From: Caccovicinus sp051878975
GTDB lineage: Bacteria > Bacillota > Clostridia > Lachnospirales > Lachnospiraceae
DNA length: 27,688 nt
Direction: 5' to 3'
Assembly (NCBI GenBank): GCA_051878975.1
Contig: JBJELD010000109.1
Location: 1 to 27,688 of the forward strand
The notes beneath the pieces were generated by a model. It saw only the letters and a list, made by a program, of their open reading frames with translations, did not search any database and was not told the DNA's origin. Positions 1 to 7,214 of the stretch are shown piece after piece. Position numbers and translations under genes: made by a program. Numbering within the stretch: the first letter of the stretch is position 1; each line of letters opens with the position of its first letter.

Positions 1-55
1 ACTTAAAATCCTGCGGGACTTACCTCCCGTACCGGTTCGATTCCGGTCGCCGGCA
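1..55 (+). tRNA. tRNA-Leu(UAA), 3' part only
   Basis: The window opens inside the anticodon loop. The loop cttaaaa (2-8) places TAA at 34-36. A long variable arm (about 15-30) is typical of class II tRNAs such as Leu. The T-arm is accgg-ttcgatt-ccggt (31-47), followed by the acceptor strand cgccggc and discriminator A at 55. The 5' half lies outside the window. No CCA is encoded. Confidence 0.85.
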
Positions 56-56
56 T

Positions 57-83
57 AAAAACCAGCTAAATGCTGGTTTTTTT
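57..83 (+). terminator. Intrinsic terminator after tRNA-Leu
   Basis: The stem aaaaaccagc / gctggttttt has a 5-nt loop (taaat) and runs into a T tract. It starts two bases after the tRNA 3' end, so it terminates the tRNA transcript. The A-rich 5' side makes it potentially bidirectional. Confidence 0.85.
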
Positions 84-105
84 GTGTTTAAAAATATTTG
101 CGAAG

Positions 106-131
106 CCGGCAGCTGAACCTGCCGGTTTTTT
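106..131 (+). terminator. Second intrinsic terminator
   Basis: The stem ccggcag / ctgccgg has a 6-nt loop and is followed by TTTTTT. It lies only 23 nt after the first terminator, forming a tandem pair that insulates the thi genes from the tRNA transcript. Confidence 0.75.
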
Positions 132-133
132 AA

Positions 134-157
134 TTGTATAGAATATTGTATAGAATA
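134..157 (+). repeat. 12-bp perfect tandem duplication upstream of thiE
   Basis: ttgtatagaata occurs twice back to back (134-145 and 146-157). It lies where the thi operon promoter should be, and each copy carries a -10-like tataga, but no convincing -35/-10 pair with 16-18 nt spacing is visible. No THI-box (TPP riboswitch) signature is seen between here and thiE. Confidence 0.7.
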
Positions 158-210
158 ATGAAAAAGTGCAGAATTTGTGTTATACTGCTATGGAAATGGA
201 GGAGAGTAAT

Positions 211-852
211 ATGAAGAGAGAAAATCTTTTATTATATGCGGTGACGGATCGAAGCTGGCTGAACGGAGAAAGTCTGTACAGCCAGGTAGAAAAGGCTCTG
301 AAGGGCGGCGTGACGTTCATTCAGCTTCGGGAAAAAGAGCTGGATGAGGAGCGTTTCCTGGAAGAGGCGCAGGAAATTAAGGCGCTTTGCAGAAAATACC
401 GGGTTCCGTTTGTGATCAATGATAATGTGGAAATTGCAAAAGCAGTTGATGCAGATGGCGTTCATGTAGGACAGAGTGATATGGAAGCCGGGGATGTACG
501 GAAAAAACTGGGGCCGGATAAGCTTATTGGTGTGTCTGCACGGACGGTTGAGCAGGCGGTTCTGGCAGAACAGAGAGGCGCAGATTATCTGGGGGTAGGA
601 GCGGTATTCCATACCAGTACGAAGAAGGATGCGGCGGATTTAAGCCTGGAAACATTGAAAGCGATCTGCCAGGCAGTATCGATTCCGGTTATTGCGATCG
701 GCGGGATCGGAAAAGACAATGTCTCAGAGCTGGCTGGAAGCGGAATCTGCGGGGTGGCAGTAGTCAGTGCGATATTTGCGCAGAAAGATATTACAGAAGC
801 TGCCCGGGAGTTAAGACGGCGGACGGAGGTCATGCTGGGGCTGTCCCAATAA
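211..852 (+). CDS. thiE: Thiamine-phosphate synthase ThiE
   Basis: A 213-residue TIM-barrel enzyme that joins HMP-pyrophosphate and thiazole phosphate (HET-P) to give thiamine monophosphate in the cytoplasm. Family motifs are visible in order: QLREKELDEERF near residues 31-42, FVINDNVEIA and DGVHVGQSD in the middle, GVSARTVEQA, GADYLGVGAVFHTSTKKDA (phosphate and substrate loop) and PVIAIGGIG near the C-terminus. The length is normal for ThiE. An upstream in-frame ATG at 166 exists, but the start at 211 is preferred because ggaggaga (198-205) sits at proper distance from it and the protein then begins MKRENLLLYAVTDR. It is first in a run with an HAD phosphatase and thiD. No thiG or thiM is in the window, so HET-P must come from genes elsewhere. 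Confidence 0.95.
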   Translation: MKRENLLLYAVTDRSWLNGESLYSQVEKALKGGVTFIQLREKELDEERFLEEAQEIKALCRKYRVPFVINDNVEIAKAVDADGVHVGQSDMEAGDVRKKLGPDKLIGVSARTVEQAVLAEQRGADYLGVGAVFHTSTKKDAADLSLETLKAICQAVSIPVIAIGGIGKDNVSELAGSGICGVAVVSAIFAQKDITEAARELRRRTEVMLGLSQ

Positions 853-899
853 CGAGAAAACGGAGAAGCGAAAGAACAAGGAAGATAAGAGGAAGACAA

Positions 900-1565
900 A
901 TGGCAATTACGGGGGCAATATTCGATTTGGACGGAACTCTCCTGGATTCCATGGATGCGTGGAGGGATGTAGGCGTCTGGTATCTGGAATGTTTAAAAAT
1001 CCAGGCAGAACCAGGCCTTGGCGAACGGCTGTATACGATGACGCTGGAAGAAGGCGCTTCTTATATGAAAAGCCGTTACGGACTTTCTGCTGCGGTCGAT
1101 GAAATCGAGGAAGAGGTGAAACGTCTGGTATACTGCTTTTACCGGGACGAAGTAAGATTAAAACCAGGAGTCAGGGCGTTTCTGAAGTGTTTAAAGAAAA
1201 AAGGAATTCTCATGGCAGTGGCTACTGCCGGAGATCGGCTTCTGGCGGAGGCAGCGCTGACCAGGCTGGGGCTGATCCCGGAATATTTTCGGCCGGAACA
1301 GATTTTTACCTGTTCGGAAGTGGGGGCCGGAAAGGATGTGCCGGATATTTACCATCGGGCGAAAGAAGCATTGGGAACGGTGAAAGAAAGCACATGGGTG
1401 TTTGAGGATGCTTTTCATGGAGCGGAAACAGCAGCCGCGGCCGGATACCCGGTAGCCGGCATCTGGGACCGGTCCGGGGAGAAAACGCTAGAACGGCTGA
1501 AACAGGTTTCACGGGTGTACCATAATTCATTTGAAGAGTATTCTTTACAGGATTTCGAGAGATAA
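900..1565 (+). CDS. HAD-superfamily phosphatase (beta-PGM-like), thi-linked
   Basis: A 221-residue HAD hydrolase of the beta-phosphoglucomutase/phosphatase type. Motif I is FDLDGTLLDS (nucleophile Asp, residues about 8-17), followed by a helical cap. Motif II lies around MAVATAGDR, and the motif IV region is VFEDAFHGAETAAAAG, resembling the usual ED-S-x2-G-x-A-A pattern with A in place of S. A gaggaa ribosome binding site precedes the ATG. It sits 47 nt after thiE and 14 nt before thiD. By position a role in dephosphorylating a thiamine intermediate (HMP-P or thiamine phosphate) or in damage clean-up is attractive, but HAD sequence alone does not fix the substrate; a sugar-phosphate phosphatase remains possible. 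Confidence 0.85.
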   Translation: MAITGAIFDLDGTLLDSMDAWRDVGVWYLECLKIQAEPGLGERLYTMTLEEGASYMKSRYGLSAAVDEIEEEVKRLVYCFYRDEVRLKPGVRAFLKCLKKKGILMAVATAGDRLLAEAALTRLGLIPEYFRPEQIFTCSEVGAGKDVPDIYHRAKEALGTVKESTWVFEDAFHGAETAAAAGYPVAGIWDRSGEKTLERLKQVSRVYHNSFEEYSLQDFER

Positions 1566-1579
1566 GGAGACAAGGCATA

Positions 1580-2371
1580 ATGAAAACAGCACTTACGATT
1601 GCAGGAAGTGATTCCAGCGGAGGAGCCGGAATCCAGGCGGATATTAAAACAATGACGGCACATCAGGTATACGCGATGAGTGCCATTACCGCGCTTACGG
1701 CGCAGAATACCATGGGAGTGTCTGGTATTTATGAGGTTTCTCCGGAATTTCTGGCAAAGCAGCTGGACAGTATTTTCACAGATATTTTTCCGGATGCGGT
1801 GAAGATCGGTATGGTTTCTTCCGGCAGATTGATTCAGGTGATCGGGCATAAGCTTGCAGAGTACGGAGCAAAAAATATTGTGGTGGATCCGGTGATGGTG
1901 GCTACCAGCGGAGCAAAACTGATGGAAGAGGATGCGATTGAAATTCTGAAGGAAAAGCTGTTTCCTCTGGCAGCTGTCCTGACGCCGAATATTCCGGAGG
2001 CAGAAGTACTGTCCGGCTTGCAGATTGAAACGGAAAAGGACATGGAACAGGCAGCAAAGCGGATTGGAGATGCTTACCACTGTGCAGTTTTGTGTAAGGG
2101 TGGTCATCAGAAAAATGATGCGAATGATCTGCTGTATCGGGAGGGCAGCTTCCGGTGGTTTTACGGAAAGAGGATTGACAATCCCAACACACACGGAACC
2201 GGATGTACGCTGTCCAGTGCGATTGCTTCCAATCTGGCAAAGGGGATGGATATTTTCCAGGCAGTAGAAGCCGCTAAGCGTTATTTGTCTGCTGCGTTGG
2301 CAGATGGTCTGGATCTTGGAAAGGGAAGCGGACCGATGAATCATGCATTTGCGGTTCGGGGAGATTATTGA
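1580..2371 (+). CDS. thiD: Hydroxymethylpyrimidine / phosphomethylpyrimidine kinase ThiD
   Basis: A 263-residue ribokinase-fold enzyme that phosphorylates HMP twice to HMP-pyrophosphate, the substrate of ThiE. The N-terminus is TIAGSDSSGGAGIQADIKT, the hallmark of ThiD. VVDPVMVATSGAKLM and the anion-hole/catalytic-base segment NTHGTGCTLSSAIA near residues 208-221 complete the family pattern. The length is typical of a stand-alone bifunctional ThiD. The ATG at 1580 follows a gataaggagaca ribosome binding site. Its last bases are 20 nt from the next gene, so it is probably co-transcribed with the DHHW/MBOAT pair downstream. PdxK-type pyridoxal kinase activity is a known alternative in this fold but less likely beside thiE. 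Confidence 0.95.
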   Translation: MKTALTIAGSDSSGGAGIQADIKTMTAHQVYAMSAITALTAQNTMGVSGIYEVSPEFLAKQLDSIFTDIFPDAVKIGMVSSGRLIQVIGHKLAEYGAKNIVVDPVMVATSGAKLMEEDAIEILKEKLFPLAAVLTPNIPEAEVLSGLQIETEKDMEQAAKRIGDAYHCAVLCKGGHQKNDANDLLYREGSFRWFYGKRIDNPNTHGTGCTLSSAIASNLAKGMDIFQAVEAAKRYLSAALADGLDLGKGSGPMNHAFAVRGDY

Positions 2372-2391
2372 GAGGTGGAGCAGGCAGCAGA

Positions 2392-3531
2392 ATGAAAAAA
2401 ATTCGGACTTATCTTTTGATGCTGGGATTTGCAGGGATCCTGCTGATGCCGGGATGGCTGCAGAAACTTGGCACCCGTTTTCAGCTGAGCGGTGTCAGCA
2501 GTACCACAGAATTTCCGGTTCTGACCAGACAGGGAATTCTGGATGGAACCGTACAGGATGCTTTGGATACCTATTATACGGAACATCTTCCAGGGCGGGA
2601 TGTGATGATCAAGCTTCGCAATCAGATGATCGTTTCTCTTTATGCAAAATCTCCGAATCAGAATATTGTAATCGGGAAAAACCGTGATTTATTTGAAGAA
2701 GAATATATTTTGAAATATGAAAAGGTTTATCCGCCGGCCACGGAGGAGTATGTAAGGGACCTGTGTGAGAAGCTGACGGTGATCCGCGACCGGCTGGAGG
2801 AGAAGGGAAAGGAGCTGTATCTTTTCATTACTCCGACCAAGGTGCGCTATTACGAAGAGGATGTGCCGGCCTTGTACCGGGCGGCGGCCAGCTTTACAGA
2901 CCGGCCGGGAAATTATGAGGTATTTACGGAGGTGCTGAAGCAGTATGATTTCAAGGTGTATGATTCCATTCCCTATGTGAATCAGCTGGCAGAGCAGGCA
3001 GATTATCCGCTTTACTATAAAACCGGAAGCCACTGGAGCTGGATGCTCAGCACAGAGGTGACGGTGGATTTTGTTCGCTTTCTGAATGCAAACAGTCGCT
3101 ATCAGTTCCCGGAAGCGGAGATGACCTACGAGCCGGCAGCATCTGTGCTGCATCCGGATGCGGACATTTTTAACTCGCTGAATGTGATCACGCCGCCGTA
3201 TGATGAGTATTATCAGGCACATCTGATCTCAGAGCCGCGGTCGGACGAAGGACCGAATCTGTTCTGCCGGGGCGGCAGCTTTATGGGGCAGACGATTGCA
3301 TCCCTGATCAGCAACGGCTACTTTCATCAGGATACCTATATTGAGAATACCATGGTTTCGCATAACCGGCTGTCGGAGATCCAATATTTTTCCGACTATT
3401 CGGAGCTTGATCTGAAAACAGAGATCGGCCGGGCAGACATTGTGATTCTTGAGGTCAACGAATCCCATATTCCGGTTATGAGCTTCGGACTGATTGATTA
3501 TTTGACGGAACACCCGGATATATTGGATTAA
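2392..3531 (+). CDS. DHHW-family / AlgJ-like SGNH-type surface protein
   Basis: About 379 residues. The N-terminus has a short basic stretch and a hydrophobic segment (KKIRTYLLMLGFAGILLMPGW), consistent with a single membrane anchor or signal peptide. The sequence resembles the DHHW/AlgJ/AlgX group: a TGSHWSW motif with His near residue 214 (the usual D of the D-x-H-W motif is Gly here) and a GGSFMG motif with the candidate nucleophilic Ser near residue 296. In known systems such proteins act outside the membrane together with an MBOAT protein in O-acetylating polysaccharides. That matches the next gene, 15 nt downstream. The start at 2392 is chosen over an in-frame TTG at 2368 because the protein then begins with the charged anchor; aggtgg at 2373-2378 is the likely but rather distant ribosome binding site. 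The acceptor polymer cannot be deduced. Confidence 0.8.
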   Translation: MKKIRTYLLMLGFAGILLMPGWLQKLGTRFQLSGVSSTTEFPVLTRQGILDGTVQDALDTYYTEHLPGRDVMIKLRNQMIVSLYAKSPNQNIVIGKNRDLFEEEYILKYEKVYPPATEEYVRDLCEKLTVIRDRLEEKGKELYLFITPTKVRYYEEDVPALYRAAASFTDRPGNYEVFTEVLKQYDFKVYDSIPYVNQLAEQADYPLYYKTGSHWSWMLSTEVTVDFVRFLNANSRYQFPEAEMTYEPAASVLHPDADIFNSLNVITPPYDEYYQAHLISEPRSDEGPNLFCRGGSFMGQTIASLISNGYFHQDTYIENTMVSHNRLSEIQYFSDYSELDLKTEIGRADIVILEVNESHIPVMSFGLIDYLTEHPDILD

Positions 3532-3546
3532 TTTGGAGGAAATAGG

Positions 3547-4962
3547 ATGGTTTTTGTATCACCGGTTTTTATTTTTCTTTTTCTGCCGGCTACGCTGCTG
3601 CTTTATATGCTTTCCTGCCTGACCGGGAAAACGGCTGTGAAGAATCTGGCGCTGCTGCTTTCCTCTCTGGTTTTCTATTCCTGGGGAGGAGTGAAGTATA
3701 CGCTGCTTCTTCTGTGCTCGACGGTGGTTAATTATGTATTTGGAAGGCTGCTGGAAGGTGAAAAGCATCGGAAAGGAGTTTTAACGGTTTCGATTCTTTA
3801 TAATGTCGGAATTCTTTTTCTGTTTAAATATTTTAATTTTTTTGTGAATACCGTGCAGGAATGTGCTGGCTTTCTGCATCTGGATCTGGAACTGGCGCTT
3901 CCGGCCATCACACTTCCGATCGGAATTTCCTTTTTTACCTTTCAGATCATGTCGTATGTGATCGATGTGTATAACCGGAAGGTGGAGGTTCAGAAAAATA
4001 TTCTGGATCTGGCTTTATATATCATGTTGTTTCCACAGCTGATTGCCGGTCCGATTGTTCGCTATATTGATGTCAGCCGGGAAATTGAATGCCGGCACAC
4101 GGATCAGCAGCTGATTCATGACGGAATCGCGCGGTTTATTGTGGGCTTCAATAAAAAGATTTTTCTTGCAAATGGAATGGGATACGTGGCAGATACGGTA
4201 TTCGGAAAGCTATCTGTTCTGAATACACCGTATGCCTGGCTGGGAGCCGTCTGCTATGCGCTGCAGATCTATATGGATTTTTCTTCTTATTCGGATATGG
4301 CGATCGGACTGGGCAAGCTGTTTGGATTTCATTTCCTGGAGAATTTTAACTATCCGTACATTTCTCAGAGTATTAAGGAATTCTGGAGAAGATGGCATAT
4401 TTCGCTGTCCAGCTGGTTTCGGGACTACGTGTATATTCCATTGGGGGGAAGCCGGGAAGGTACAGGAAAAACGTATCGAAATCTGCTGATCATCTTTATT
4501 TTGACCGGTTTTTGGCACGGAGCGAACTGGACCTTTATTGTATGGGGACTGTACCACGGAATGTTTCTTATTCTGGAGCGCGGCGCGTTCGGACGCTTCC
4601 TGGACCGTCTTCCTGGATTCCTGAAACGGATCTATACGCTGGTGGTGGTGCTGATCGGATGGGTATTTTTCCGATGTGATTCCATCGGAGATGCGTTTCT
4701 GTATATCCGGGCCATGTTTGCGTTTGATTTTACGCATTACAACGTGCTGGAAATTCTGAAATGCTTTGACCGGGAATACCTGACGCTGTTTGTGATTTCC
4801 GTTATTGGCTGCACGCCGGTGATCCCGAAATGGAAAGCCCGCTGCCAGGGGAATGAGGCAGCGGGACTTGCGGCAGATCTGTGTCTGCTGATTTTGTTTG
4901 CATGCGCGGTCTGCTATATGGTAGGCGCCGATTTTAATCCGTTTATCTATTTCCGTTTCTAA
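3547..4962 (+). CDS. MBOAT-family O-acyltransferase (AlgI/DltB-like)
   Basis: A 471-residue multi-pass membrane protein of the membrane-bound O-acyltransferase family, expected to move an acyl (usually acetyl) group from the cytoplasmic side to a surface glycan. Conserved elements include ITLPIGISFFTFQIMSYVID, FPQLIAGPIVRY, YSDMAIGLGKLFGF, FWRRWHISLSSWFRDYVYIP and GFWHGANWTFIVWGLYHG. The two conserved histidines lie at residues 324 and 337. The length matches AlgI-type proteins. A clear ribosome binding site (ttggagga) precedes the ATG. It pairs with the DHHW protein upstream. No glycan synthesis genes flank it, so the target may be a wall polymer made elsewhere. DltB is an alternative name by fold, but no dltA, dltC or dltD is present. 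Confidence 0.92.
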   Translation: MVFVSPVFIFLFLPATLLLYMLSCLTGKTAVKNLALLLSSLVFYSWGGVKYTLLLLCSTVVNYVFGRLLEGEKHRKGVLTVSILYNVGILFLFKYFNFFVNTVQECAGFLHLDLELALPAITLPIGISFFTFQIMSYVIDVYNRKVEVQKNILDLALYIMLFPQLIAGPIVRYIDVSREIECRHTDQQLIHDGIARFIVGFNKKIFLANGMGYVADTVFGKLSVLNTPYAWLGAVCYALQIYMDFSSYSDMAIGLGKLFGFHFLENFNYPYISQSIKEFWRRWHISLSSWFRDYVYIPLGGSREGTGKTYRNLLIIFILTGFWHGANWTFIVWGLYHGMFLILERGAFGRFLDRLPGFLKRIYTLVVVLIGWVFFRCDSIGDAFLYIRAMFAFDFTHYNVLEILKCFDREYLTLFVISVIGCTPVIPKWKARCQGNEAAGLAADLCLLILFACAVCYMVGADFNPFIYFRF

Positions 4963-6245
4963 TTTTTCTGATAGTTGAGAGCGGCGTATGCGTCCAGCAT
5001 ACCGCCGGAAACGCATTTCCCGGCAAGACTTTCCATAGGTTTTGCCGTGGAAATCAGCGCCGTTTTGATGTCGGACAGAGAAAGATCCGTCCGATAGGAA
5101 TAAATCATGGCAGCGGCTCCGGTTACCATCGGCGCAGCCATGGAGGTACCGCTCATAAAAGCGTAGCTTCCGCCCGGTGCCGTGCTTAAAATATAGGAGC
5201 CGGGTGCGGCCAGATCGACGGATACGGCTCCGTAATTAGAACTGGCGTCCAGATTTCCGTTAAAAAGCAGGCTGGCTATGGAGATGACGTTATCATAAGG
5301 CAGGGAAGCCGGATAAACCGGACTGACATCGGTGTCGCAGCCGTGCCCTTTGGCATCGCCGTTTCCGCTGGCAACAATGAAGAGCATATTGGAATTTTTT
5401 ATGGCCTCGGCCAATGTCTCGTTGTAGGCGGCGGTTCCGAGGCTTAGATTGCATATGGACGCGCCGTTTTCTTCTGCATACCGGATGGCTTCAAGCACAG
5501 ATTCCGGAGAACCGCTTCCGAAAGGACCGCCAAGGGCCTTCAGGCTCATCAGTTTGACATAGCGGTTGTCGGTAATGCCGGCAATCCCGCCATCGCCTCT
5601 TGCTGCGGCAATGGTGCCGGCGGTATGGGTTCCGTGGCTGTCTTCGGTGCCGCTGTAAAGGGTGGGACTGTGGGTGTAGAAATTCCATCCGTGCACATCA
5701 TCAATATATCCGTTTCCGTCATTGTCGATTCCGTCTCCCGGAATTTCGCCGGGATTTGTCCACATAGCATTCTGAAGCTCCGGATGGCTGTAGTCAATAC
5801 CGGTGTCAATAACGGCCACGATTACCGGACGGCGTTCGGTTTCTTCGTCGGCATCATACTGATTCCAGGCCGGAAGGATGTTGATGTCAATTCCGGAGAC
5901 TGCCTGAATCACCCTGGACTGATGCTCCAGCATTCCGGGTCCCAGATCCGGAAGGGAAATGGAAGAAGAGCGTCCTTTCCGCTTTCCGTAAACCGAGTCC
6001 AGGGAGCGGAAGGAGGTCGTCATCTGAACCAGCTGAAATTCTCCGTCATTTTTCAGTCCCCATTGATAAACGGCGTATCGGTCGTCGAGAGACAGATTCT
6101 GAAGTCCGGGGCCGATGGCAAACGTCCGGACATCGCGTTCAGACGGCGCTTCCTGAGCGGCCTGTGCAGGAAACAGAAAACCTCCCGAAAAGACCAGAAG
6201 AGAGAATGCAGCAGTGCCGGCCAGTATTTTTTTCGAAATGATCAT
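4959..6245 (-). CDS. Exported S8 family serine peptidase (subtilisin-like)
   Basis: About 428 residues with a signal peptide (lysines, then AGTAAFSLLVFSGGFLF, then AQAAQE). A roughly 110-residue pro-like region precedes the catalytic domain. The triad is clear: Asp in VAVIDTGIDYSHPEL (about 147), His in DSHGTHTAGTIAA (about 204) and Ser in SGTSMAAPMVTGAA (about 368), with the oxyanion Asn in VASGNG. The start at 6245 is preferred over the ATG at 6254 because aggag (6256-6260) lies 10 nt from 6245 but only 1 nt from 6254. The gene is convergent with the MBOAT gene; the two stop codons overlap (4959-4962). No sorting signal is seen, so it is probably secreted or surface-held by other means. The substrate is unknown. 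Confidence 0.92.
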   Translation of the reverse strand: MIISKKILAGTAAFSLLVFSGGFLFPAQAAQEAPSERDVRTFAIGPGLQNLSLDDRYAVYQWGLKNDGEFQLVQMTTSFRSLDSVYGKRKGRSSSISLPDLGPGMLEHQSRVIQAVSGIDINILPAWNQYDADEETERRPVIVAVIDTGIDYSHPELQNAMWTNPGEIPGDGIDNDGNGYIDDVHGWNFYTHSPTLYSGTEDSHGTHTAGTIAAARGDGGIAGITDNRYVKLMSLKALGGPFGSGSPESVLEAIRYAEENGASICNLSLGTAAYNETLAEAIKNSNMLFIVASGNGDAKGHGCDTDVSPVYPASLPYDNVISIASLLFNGNLDASSNYGAVSVDLAAPGSYILSTAPGGSYAFMSGTSMAAPMVTGAAAMIYSYRTDLSLSDIKTALISTAKPMESLAGKCVSGGMLDAYAALNYQKN

Positions 6246-6284
6246 TTCGCTCATACTCCTGTTATAATATAATTTTGCAAATTT

Positions 6285-6293
6285 AGTATACCA
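6285..6293 (-). promoter_or_regulatory. Possible extended -10 promoter for the S8 protease
   Basis: On the minus strand TGGTATACT matches an extended -10 (TGn-TATACT) about 40 nt upstream of the S8 start. No good -35 is visible. Confidence 0.35.
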
Positions 6294-6400
6294 TAACTAT
6301 AGCGGTGAGATTTGAAAAATATGTGAAGAATTTCTTACGATAGAAAATTCCGGGTTCCGGCAGCTTTGTTTGTCACTTTGCAGCCTGACAGAAACGAAAA

Positions 6401-6412
6401 GAAAAAATTTTC
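6401..6412. promoter_or_regulatory. Probable NanR/RpiR operator A (upstream of nanE promoter)
   Basis: The palindrome gaaaaaattttc is embedded in a longer near-symmetric stretch. It is centred about 28 bp upstream of operator B and is related to sites upstream of nanA. Confidence 0.5.
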
Positions 6413-6425
6413 TTACGTAATAATA

Positions 6426-6454
6426 TTGAAAAAATTTTTTCTTTATGATATATT
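6426..6454 (+). promoter_or_regulatory. nanE promoter
   Basis: TTGAAA (6426-6431), a 17-nt spacer and TATATT (6449-6454), with a TG at the extended -10 position. A start near 6461 would give a leader of about 40 nt. The -35 and spacer overlap operator B. Confidence 0.7.
6428..6441. promoter_or_regulatory. Probable NanR/RpiR operator B (on the -35)
   Basis: GAAAAAATTTTTTC is a perfect 14-bp palindrome lying across the -35 and spacer of the nanE promoter. Occupation would block RNA polymerase. Confidence 0.55.
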
Positions 6455-6468
6455 TAGAACATCTAAAA

Positions 6469-6483
6469 TGAAAAAATTTTTCA
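6469..6483. promoter_or_regulatory. Probable NanR/RpiR operator C (nanE leader)
   Basis: TGAAAAAATTTTTCA is a 15-bp palindrome with a single central base. It is located just after the expected transcription start and just before the nanE ribosome binding site. It is about 42 bp, or four helical turns, from operator B. Confidence 0.55.
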
Positions 6484-6500
6484 AACAGGAGGGGTATCGC

Positions 6501-7199
6501 ATGAAAAAACAGGAGTTTTTTGATTGTATCAAAGGACAGATGATCGTGTCCTGCCAGGCGCTTCCGGGGGAGCCGCTGTATGTAGAGGAAAAGTCCGTAA
6601 TGTATCTGATGGCGCGGGCCGGAAAGATGGCCGGGACTCCGGCAATTCGTACCAGCAGCATCCGTGATGTCGTTGCAATTAAGGAAGAAACGGGGCTTCC
6701 GGTTATCGGTCTGGTGAAAATTCAGTATCCTGGTTTTGAAAGCTACATCACGCCGACAATGAAAGAGGTGGATGAGCTGGCGGCAGTCGGCAGCGATGTC
6801 ATTGCACTGGACTGTACGCTGCGCAAAAGAGGAGATGGCAGGACGGTGAATGAATTCGTGACGGAAGTACGGCAGAAGTATCCGGATGCAATCTTGATGG
6901 CAGATATTTCCAATTACGAGGAAGGGGTAAACGCCTGGAAGTTGGGTGTGGACATCGTAGGGACAACGATGAGCGGCTATACGGAGAAATCGCCGAAGCA
7001 GGATGAGCCGGATTATGAGCTGGTGCGCCGTCTGGCAGAGACCGTGGATATTCCGGTTATCGGAGAAGGAAAGATTCATTATCCGGAGCAGGCCGTTAAA
7101 GTATTGGAGGCAGGCGCCTACGCAATCGTAGTAGGCGGTGCCATTACCCGTCCGCTGGAAATTGCAAACCGTTTTATGGATGCCATTCGGAACCGGTAA
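6501..7199 (+). CDS. nanE: N-acetylmannosamine-6-phosphate 2-epimerase NanE
   Basis: A 232-residue TIM-barrel enzyme that turns ManNAc-6-P into GlcNAc-6-P, the last dedicated step of sialic acid catabolism. Family segments are strong: GTPAIRTSSIRDVVAIKE, GLVKIQYPGFESYITPT with the presumed catalytic Lys at 73, VIALDCTLRKRGDG, DIVGTTMSGYTE, and VIGEGKIHYPEQA with the catalytic Glu at 189. The ATG at 6501 follows a strong caggagggg site. The reading frame stays open upstream to 6366, but that part has no ribosome binding site and covers the promoter and operators. It leads a cluster with nanK (15 nt downstream), an RpiR regulator and nanA. Regulation is probably by the RpiR protein through three palindromes in the promoter region. 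Confidence 0.96.
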   Translation: MKKQEFFDCIKGQMIVSCQALPGEPLYVEEKSVMYLMARAGKMAGTPAIRTSSIRDVVAIKEETGLPVIGLVKIQYPGFESYITPTMKEVDELAAVGSDVIALDCTLRKRGDGRTVNEFVTEVRQKYPDAILMADISNYEEGVNAWKLGVDIVGTTMSGYTEKSPKQDEPDYELVRRLAETVDIPVIGEGKIHYPEQAVKVLEAGAYAIVVGGAITRPLEIANRFMDAIRNR

Positions 7200-7214
7200 G
7201 TCAGGAGGACGACA

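Noticed and set aside
60..210. TPP riboswitch ahead of thiE
   Set aside because: The conserved THI-box segments (such as CTGAGA) are absent and the space is filled by terminators and a short duplication.
1415..2344. 309-residue minus-strand open frame
   Set aside because: It is antisense to thiD and the HAD gene, has no recognisable domains and no ribosome binding site; the plus-strand genes are certain.
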